From Lentisphaerae bacterium RIFOXYA12_FULL_48_11 (GTDB lineage Bacteria > Verrucomicrobiota > Kiritimatiellia > UBA8416 > YA12-FULL-48-11), in the NCBI GenBank assembly GCA_001804885.1, contig MHBM01000181.1:1-39610 (forward strand): DNA of 39,610 bases, written 5' to 3'. Positions 35,097 through 39,610 of the stretch are shown piece by piece. Position numbers and translations under genes: made by a program. The notes below the pieces were generated by a model that saw nothing but the letters and a program-made list of their open reading frames with translations, was not told where the DNA came from and did not search any database. The stretch's first letter is position 1. Each line of letters begins with the position of its first letter.

Positions 35097-36338
35097 TCAA
35101 GCCTTTGATATAACTTCGTTCTTTTCGACTATTACTTCGTATATCTTCGAGCGCCGCATTTTCCTGATAATGAATGTAAAACCTTTGTTTGTAATCTTGG
35201 CTTCGACTTTTGGGGTTTGCGGAAAAACCTTGAACAGCCAGTCGTTCAAAGTGATAGGGTCGTCGGGCAGATCGGCGCCTGTCTTTTCTTTCAGATGTTG
35301 CAGTTCTATTCCGCCACCGACAAGGTAGCGGGATTCTGCAAGTGGGAAAGCAAAGCTCGGCATGATGTCGTACTCATCGTGGATTTCTCCGACGATAGAT
35401 TCGGTTACATCCTCCAGTGTGATGACGCCAACTGTTTTATTTGTAGAATCGCAGACGATGGCCATGTGCTGGTAACTCTTTGTCATGTTTTTTAAAAGAG
35501 ATGTCACGTTCTGGTCCGGTCTTATGGTTGTGATCGGCCTGCAGATACCGGAGAGGCTTGGGTCCTTTGGATTGAGTTTGAGTGCGCTTACAATGTCCTT
35601 AACGTTTACGTAGCCAACAATATCATCAAGGTTGTTATCCCTGATGAGGGGGTAACGGGTGTGATGGTGGATGTGGGCTGCAATCAGGGCTTCGGCCATG
35701 CTCATGGATGTTGACAGGTGCTTGATGTCGTTTCGCTCTACCATTATGTCTTTTACAGAAGTATTAGAGAGCTTGATGCTTCTTGCGACGATATCTTTCT
35801 GTTCCTGCGTGATGAGGTCATTGTAAAGTGCGAAACGAGCGAGGAGATTGATTTCGTTCAGGGTGTCCGGCTGATTTTTTTTCTTCCGCCTGTCAAAAGG
35901 CCTGTTCAGGAATTCTGCTATCAGTACGATGGGTTTGAGAAACTGAACAGCAAATTTCATTGGGATTGCCATTGTGCCGGCAACTTTCCTGTTGAAGCGG
36001 ACGCCCAGGGTTTTGGGAACCAGTTCTGTCCATTGGATCATTACAAAAGAGAAGACCAGCGAGTAGATGAATATCCATTTGGGGCCGAAAAGGTGGTTAA
36101 ATTGGGATCCCGAGATGGTGGCTCCGATAGTGTGTGCCAGGGTATTGACTATCAGGATTACGGCAATTGGCTGCTCTATTCGTTCTCTGAAATTTCTCCA
36201 TATCCGACCGGCATGTGGTTTTTGTTCGGTGAGATCGGCAATGTCTGTTGTGGAAAGACTCAATAGACAGGCCTCCATCAGGTTGCACATGAAGGACACT
36301 GATAAGGCAATGGTTACTGTTAAAATGAAAGGTATCAT
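35097..36338 (-). CDS. CNNM/CorC-family membrane protein (DUF21, CBS pair, CorC_HlyC)
   Basis: This 413-aa protein begins with a DUF21 membrane domain of about four helices (PFILTVTIALSVSFMCNLMEACLLSLS, then IAVILIVNTLAHTIGATISGS). Two CBS motifs follow at roughly 195-320, with VKDIMVERNDI and VGYVNVKDIV, and YQHMAIVCDSTNKTVGVITLEDVTESIVGEI. The CorC_HlyC transporter-associated domain closes the protein (YLVGGGIELQHLKEKTGADLPDD). The family is linked to Mg2+/Co2+ export or magnesium homeostasis; older names call it hemolysin. It starts at ATG 36338, divergent from the Tat protein gene. Nothing in the window explains a specific metal need. Confidence 0.92.
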   Translation of the reverse strand: MIPFILTVTIALSVSFMCNLMEACLLSLSTTDIADLTEQKPHAGRIWRNFRERIEQPIAVILIVNTLAHTIGATISGSQFNHLFGPKWIFIYSLVFSFVMIQWTELVPKTLGVRFNRKVAGTMAIPMKFAVQFLKPIVLIAEFLNRPFDRRKKKNQPDTLNEINLLARFALYNDLITQEQKDIVARSIKLSNTSVKDIMVERNDIKHLSTSMSMAEALIAAHIHHHTRYPLIRDNNLDDIVGYVNVKDIVSALKLNPKDPSLSGICRPITTIRPDQNVTSLLKNMTKSYQHMAIVCDSTNKTVGVITLEDVTESIVGEIHDEYDIMPSFAFPLAESRYLVGGGIELQHLKEKTGADLPDDPITLNDWLFKVFPQTPKVEAKITNKGFTFIIRKMRRSKIYEVIVEKNEVISKA

Positions 36339-36499
36339 AATTTAATTTCCGGGTTTAGAATTTTAATGGCTGGTTCATAAATTCAGTTGAAACAAACTAC
36401 GGAGGGGTGCTTCTTAAATCAAGAACCTTTTGGATTGCTTAGTGAGGCATTTTATCAGGAAAACATATTTATGCCGTTACAAAGAGCGATTTCGGGAAT

Positions 36500-36514
36500 T
36501 TTACACCCTGTAAA
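36500..36514. promoter_or_regulatory. Operator-like inverted repeat in the divergent region
   Basis: TTTACA-CCC-TGTAAA is a perfect 6-bp-arm dyad in the 281-base gap between the CNNM-like and DUF3795 genes. Its position upstream of both suggests a regulator site, but it is short enough to be chance. Confidence 0.3.
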
Positions 36515-36551
36515 GATTAAAAACAGTATAGAAAGTAGTTGAACTCGTGGT

Positions 36552-36581
36552 TTGAAATGCGGAGAATTTAGATTTTATATC
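36552..36581 (+). promoter_or_regulatory. Possible promoter of the DUF3795 gene
   Basis: TTGAAA (36552-36557, 5/6), 18 bases and TATATC (36576-36581, 4/6) lie about 40 bases before ATG 36620. Confidence 0.4.
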
Positions 36582-36619
36582 AATAGGCTTGCAAAACTTG
36601 AGTGTTGAGGAGGTGTGAG

Positions 36620-37159
36620 ATGTCCGGAGAGCGAATAACGCGTAGAGAGTTTGTAAAGTCGTCCGGCCGCACGATTGTGGCTGCGGCATTTCTGGCTGCA
36701 TTTGCCGGTCCTGTTGTTGCGGCAACGGAGCCAAGAAAAGGCAAGCTGGTGGCAGCATGTGGAATTTACTGCGGATCTTGTCCTGTGATGATTGGGGATG
36801 ATGGTGCGAATAAAAAACCCGGCAAGTGTACCGGTTGTGCCGGCAAGAAAAATCCCTGTAATATTTTAAAGTGTGCAAAAAAGAACAATGTTGAAGTATG
36901 CAGTCTTTGCAAAAAGTACCCTTGTGCCGAGATCAAGAGTTTTCATGCCAACGGCAAGCCATATAAAATCATGGCTGCTCATAACCTTGATGTGATAAAG
37001 GAGCAGGGACTTGCAAAATGGCTGGTAGAACAGGACGCAAGGTGGAGATGCCCGAAGTGCGGCAAGCCGGTGGCCTGGGATGCAAAGGCGTGTAAGAAAT
37101 GCGGGGCTGCTTTGAAAACGATAGATGAGGATGTTGTCGCGATGAATCTCGGCAAATAA
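36620..37159 (+). CDS. Tat-exported DUF3795 Cys-rich protein
   Basis: This 179-aa protein starts with a twin-arginine signal ([12 protein letters not shown], then an Ala-rich core ending near VVAA). The mature part has a DUF3795-like pattern: [48 protein letters not shown]. The C-terminus has a zinc-ribbon-like CPKC...CKKC pair. Tat export implies folding, and probably metal loading, before export. AGGAGG six bases upstream makes ATG 36620 certain over a GTG at 36602. DUF3795 proteins have no established function; export is unusual for this mostly cytoplasmic family. It leads the rfbA-rfbC-wecB run, with 22 bases to rfbA, though a functional link to sugar chemistry is not obvious. Confidence 0.8.
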   Translation: MSGERITRREFVKSSGRTIVAAAFLAAFAGPVVAATEPRKGKLVAACGIYCGSCPVMIGDDGANKKPGKCTGCAGKKNPCNILKCAKKNNVEVCSLCKKYPCAEIKSFHANGKPYKIMAAHNLDVIKEQGLAKWLVEQDARWRCPKCGKPVAWDAKACKKCGAALKTIDEDVVAMNLGK

Positions 37160-37181
37160 GGATTTATTTGAGGAAAAACTG

Positions 37182-38087
37182 ATGAATGCACAGACTGATT
37201 CTTCATGGAAAGGGATAATACTGGCGGGTGGCGCCGGCACACGGTTGCACCCAATAACTCTTGTATCAAGCAAGCAGATGCTTCCTGTGTATGACAAGCC
37301 CATGATTTACTATCCGCTTTCCACTCTCATGCTTGGAGGAATCAATGACGTGCTTGTTATTTCAACGCCCAAGGATTTGCCGCGGTTTGAAGAACTGCTT
37401 GGTGACGGTTCGTCGATAGGTGTTAAATTCTCATATGCTGTTCAGGCAGAGCCACGCGGGATTGCCGAGGCTTTCATTGTGGGGAGGAAATTCATCGGTC
37501 AGTCGAATGTGTGTCTTATTCTGGGTGACAACATGTTCTATGGAAAGATGGATTTCCTTCGTAATGCTCTTAAGCGCAGGGCTGGTGCAACGGTTTTTGG
37601 ATATCCTGTGCAGGATCCGAAGAGATATGGTGTTGTTGAGTTTGATTCTACAGGGAAAGTGTTGAGTATTGAAGAAAAGCCGGCCAGGCCGAAGAGCAAG
37701 TTTGCGATACCAGGATTGTATTGTTATGACAATCGGGTCGTCGAGGTTGCCGGCAGTCTTGAACCTTCCCCCAGGGGCGAGCTTGAAATAACGGATGTGA
37801 ACAAGTCGTACCTGAAGGCTGGTGAGCTTCATGTGGAACTTCTGGGACGGGGTATGGCATGGCTGGATACTGGTACGCCCAGGAGTCTGCTTGAGGCCGG
37901 TAATTTTGTGGCAAGTATTGAAAACAGGCAGGGATTGAAGATCGGCTGTATAGAAGAAATAGCTTTCCGCATGGGATGGATCAGCGTGACTCAGCTGGAG
38001 CACCTGGCTATGGCAATGAAGGGAAACGAATACGGCATGTATCTCAAGTCGGTTGTAGATGAACAGGGGTTTATGTCCGGCCGATAG
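37182..38087 (+). CDS. rfbA: Glucose-1-phosphate thymidylyltransferase
   Basis: This 301-aa enzyme makes dTDP-glucose from glucose 1-phosphate and dTTP, the first step of dTDP-rhamnose synthesis. The N-terminal nucleotidyltransferase signature GGAGTRLHP (residues 16-24) is followed by [29 protein letters not shown] carries the metal aspartate, and [30 protein letters not shown] and [13 protein letters not shown] are the other RfbA/RmlA blocks. ATG 37182 follows GAGGAAA. The gene leads directly to the RfbC-like epimerase. RfbB and RfbD are not in the window and must lie elsewhere or to the right. Confidence 0.95.
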   Translation: MNAQTDSSWKGIILAGGAGTRLHPITLVSSKQMLPVYDKPMIYYPLSTLMLGGINDVLVISTPKDLPRFEELLGDGSSIGVKFSYAVQAEPRGIAEAFIVGRKFIGQSNVCLILGDNMFYGKMDFLRNALKRRAGATVFGYPVQDPKRYGVVEFDSTGKVLSIEEKPARPKSKFAIPGLYCYDNRVVEVAGSLEPSPRGELEITDVNKSYLKAGELHVELLGRGMAWLDTGTPRSLLEAGNFVASIENRQGLKIGCIEEIAFRMGWISVTQLEHLAMAMKGNEYGMYLKSVVDEQGFMSGR

Positions 38088-38120
38088 GTTTGAAGTAGTT
38101 TTTCTGGTACGGGGGGCTGT

Positions 38121-38600
38121 ATGGATTGGAAAGAAGGAATAATCAAGGATGTTGTGATCAGGTCGGCGAAACAGTATGCCGACAAGCGTGGCTGGCTTGC
38201 TGAGATTTTTCGTTCGGACGAGATTGCACAGGATGATATGCCGGTTATGGGATATGTTTCTGCAACAAAGCCAGGTGTGGCAAGAGGGCCTCACGAGCAC
38301 CGAGAGCAGACGGATATATTTGGTTTTGTGGGGCCGGGCAATCTGAGGATAAGGCTTTGGGATAACAGGAAGGACTCCTCGTCGTATGGCGTTATGCAGA
38401 TTGTTGATGCCGGCGAGAAAAATCCTGTTGTTGTTGTTGTTCCTCCCGGCGTGGTTCACGGTTATAGAAATATTTCTTCCGTTGATGCGATAGTTCTTAA
38501 TTTTCCGAATCGGCTATATGCCGGAAAAGGGAAGAAACAAGCTGTAGATGAAATCCGTTATGAAGAAGAAAAGAACACTTCTTTTATAATGGATAATTGA
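38121..38600 (+). CDS. dTDP-4-dehydrorhamnose 3,5-epimerase-like cupin enzyme
   Basis: This 159-aa cupin belongs to the RfbC/RmlC superfamily, which epimerises C3 and C5 of dTDP-4-keto sugars. RGWLAEIFRSDEI, ARGPHEHREQTD, NLRIRLWDNRKDSSSYG and VVVPPGVVHGYRNIS match the family core order. However, the protein is about 20 residues shorter than RmlC, and the usual RGLHxQ histidine motif reads RGPHEHREQ. It may be a true 3,5-epimerase or a variant 3- or 5-epimerase or isomerase of the FdtA/WxcM kind. The gene is between rfbA and wecB, which supports work on a dTDP sugar. Confidence 0.75.
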   Translation: MDWKEGIIKDVVIRSAKQYADKRGWLAEIFRSDEIAQDDMPVMGYVSATKPGVARGPHEHREQTDIFGFVGPGNLRIRLWDNRKDSSSYGVMQIVDAGEKNPVVVVVPPGVVHGYRNISSVDAIVLNFPNRLYAGKGKKQAVDEIRYEEEKNTSFIMDN

Positions 38601-38606
38601 GGTTTC

Positions 38607-39610
38607 GTGAAAAAAATTGCGTTACTTGTCGGGGCGCGGCCAAATTACATGAAGATTGCGCCGATATGGCGTGTCATTAATAAAGAGCCGGAAAGCTTTT
38701 CCACGGTTATGATTCATACTGGACAGCATTATGACCGGGAAATGTCTGAAGTTTTTTTTACTGATCTGTTGATGGCTCAGCCCGATGTCATGCTCGATGT
38801 GGGGTCTGGGAGTCACGCACAGCAGACCGGAAAGGCCATAATTGAGCTGGAGCCGGTATTGATGGGTATAGATCCCGACGTGCTTGTTGTGGCGGGTGAT
38901 GTTAACTCCACTCTGGCCGGTACGCTGGTTGCCGTGAAAATGGGGATTCCTGTGGCACATGTAGAGGCAGGACTCAGGAGTTTTGACCGTACTATGCCCG
39001 AGGAAATTAACAGGGTTCTAGTCGATTCGGTCGCTGACATCCTGTTCGCGTCATGTCGTGATGCTGTTGAGAATCTCCGCAAAGAAGGGGTGCGCAGTGA
39101 GAAGATTCATCTTGTCGGGAATGTAATGATAGACAGCCTTGTGAGGGTTGTGCCCATGCTTCGCACTTCGGATATACTTCGGGAGTCTCATCTTGAACCA
39201 GGGAAATATGTATGTGTGACCATCCACCGTCCATCCAATGTGGATGACGTTAATGTCCTTAAAGAAATACTTGCCGGCTTGAATAAAGTAAGCAGGGATA
39301 TCCCCGTTATTTTCCCCGTACACCCAAGGACGCGGAAGAAAATTAAAGAGACAGAATGGAAGTCTGATGTTGATCAGTTTACTGTAACGGACCCGATGGG
39401 TTATATTGATTTTATGCAGTTGATGTCGAATGCGGCAGTGGTTGTGACGGATTCGGGTGGGATTCAGGAAGAAACAACTTATATGGGGATTCCATGTCTG
39501 ACCATCAGGGACAACACTGAGCGGCCTGTTACCGTATCGCAGGGCACAAACCGCTTGATCAAGGCAAATGCAGAAGATATAGTCCGCGAGGTTCAAGGGG
39601 CCTTGGGACG
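38607..39610 (+). CDS. wecB: UDP-N-acetylglucosamine 2-epimerase (non-hydrolysing), incomplete at the right edge
   Basis: The reading frame is open from GTG 38607 to the window end, giving the first 334 residues of an enzyme usually about 370-380 aa. It interconverts UDP-GlcNAc and UDP-ManNAc for surface polysaccharides. Blocks of the GT-B-fold family are VGARPNYMKIAPI (8-20), TGQHYD (38-43), VAGDVNST, HVEAGLRSFDRTMPEEINR (118-136), TIHRPSN, and VVTDSGGIQEETTYMGIPCLTIRDNTERP. A short GAGG precedes the GTG, with spacing four and partly within the end of the previous gene. RfbA and the RfbC-like protein precede it, consistent with a surface-polysaccharide cluster continuing to the right. Confidence 0.92.
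   Translation, partial: MKKIALLVGARPNYMKIAPIWRVINKEPESFSTVMIHTGQHYDREMSEVFFTDLLMAQPDVMLDVGSGSHAQQTGKAIIELEPVLMGIDPDVLVVAGDVNSTLAGTLVAVKMGIPVAHVEAGLRSFDRTMPEEINRVLVDSVADILFASCRDAVENLRKEGVRSEKIHLVGNVMIDSLVRVVPMLRTSDILRESHLEPGKYVCVTIHRPSNVDDVNVLKEILAGLNKVSRDIPVIFPVHPRTRKKIKETEWKSDVDQFTVTDPMGYIDFMQLMSNAAVVVTDSGGIQEETTYMGIPCLTIRDNTERPVTVSQGTNRLIKANAEDIVREVQGALG

Noticed and set aside
37431-38459. Minus-strand open frame of 342 codons opposite rfbA and rfbC
   Set aside because: It runs against two overlapping well-recognised genes and shows no coherent domain.

Overview
The window looks like a chromosomal segment of a Gram-negative, probably anaerobic or microaerophilic heterotroph. Outer-membrane logic is visible in an AsmA-family giant, a LolA/RseB-like periplasmic protein, DsbD and a Tat-exported protein. 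Redox chemistry is rubrerythrin-based. A Pur-alpha-like nucleic-acid-binding protein, the secreted GH36/27-like alpha-galactosidase and the many zinc-ribbon membrane proteins would fit the PVC group (Kiritimatiellota/Lentisphaerota-like). That placement is an inference from gene content only. No IS element, prophage or CRISPR array is visible.

Layout. 300-6393: carbon use, with a PPC/DUF296 protein, an FAD glycerol-3-phosphate dehydrogenase, an exported alpha-galactosidase and an MFS carrier. 6611-13702: two giant envelope proteins facing each other, an AsmA-family protein (+) and an AT-rich zinc-ribbon/TM/DnaJ-finger/Lon-protease chimera (-). The chimera lies on the 3' side of a tRNA-Thr(UGU). 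14022-19584: an F1Fo ATP synthase operon in the order c-b-delta-alpha-gamma-beta-epsilon, with no a-subunit gene beside it. 19807-23860 (+): Pur-alpha-like protein, LolA-like protein, zinc-ribbon/OB-fold membrane protein, TctA/DUF112-like permease and a YdjM-like membrane protein.

23995-33714 is one long minus-strand block with a redox theme: O-methyltransferase, then a sigma-54 activator whose sensor is an arsenate-reductase-like domain, then a small protein and an exported thioredoxin, then PTS enzyme I, rubrerythrin, a Cys-rich small protein, DsbD and glucose-6-phosphate dehydrogenase. Between the activator gene and the small-protein/thioredoxin pair lie four TGAGACA repeats and a -24/-12 type promoter. 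This suggests a local control circuit, which I regard as the most interesting candidate system here. Zwf (NADPH), DsbD (electrons across the membrane) and the exported thioredoxin could form one reductant route, with rubrerythrin removing peroxide.

33833-39610: a 71-aa half-ferritin-like protein, a UDP-glucuronate 4-epimerase-like enzyme, a CNNM/CorC-type membrane protein, a Tat-exported DUF3795 protein, and a nucleotide-sugar run (RfbA, RfbC-like, WecB-like) that leaves the window at the right edge.
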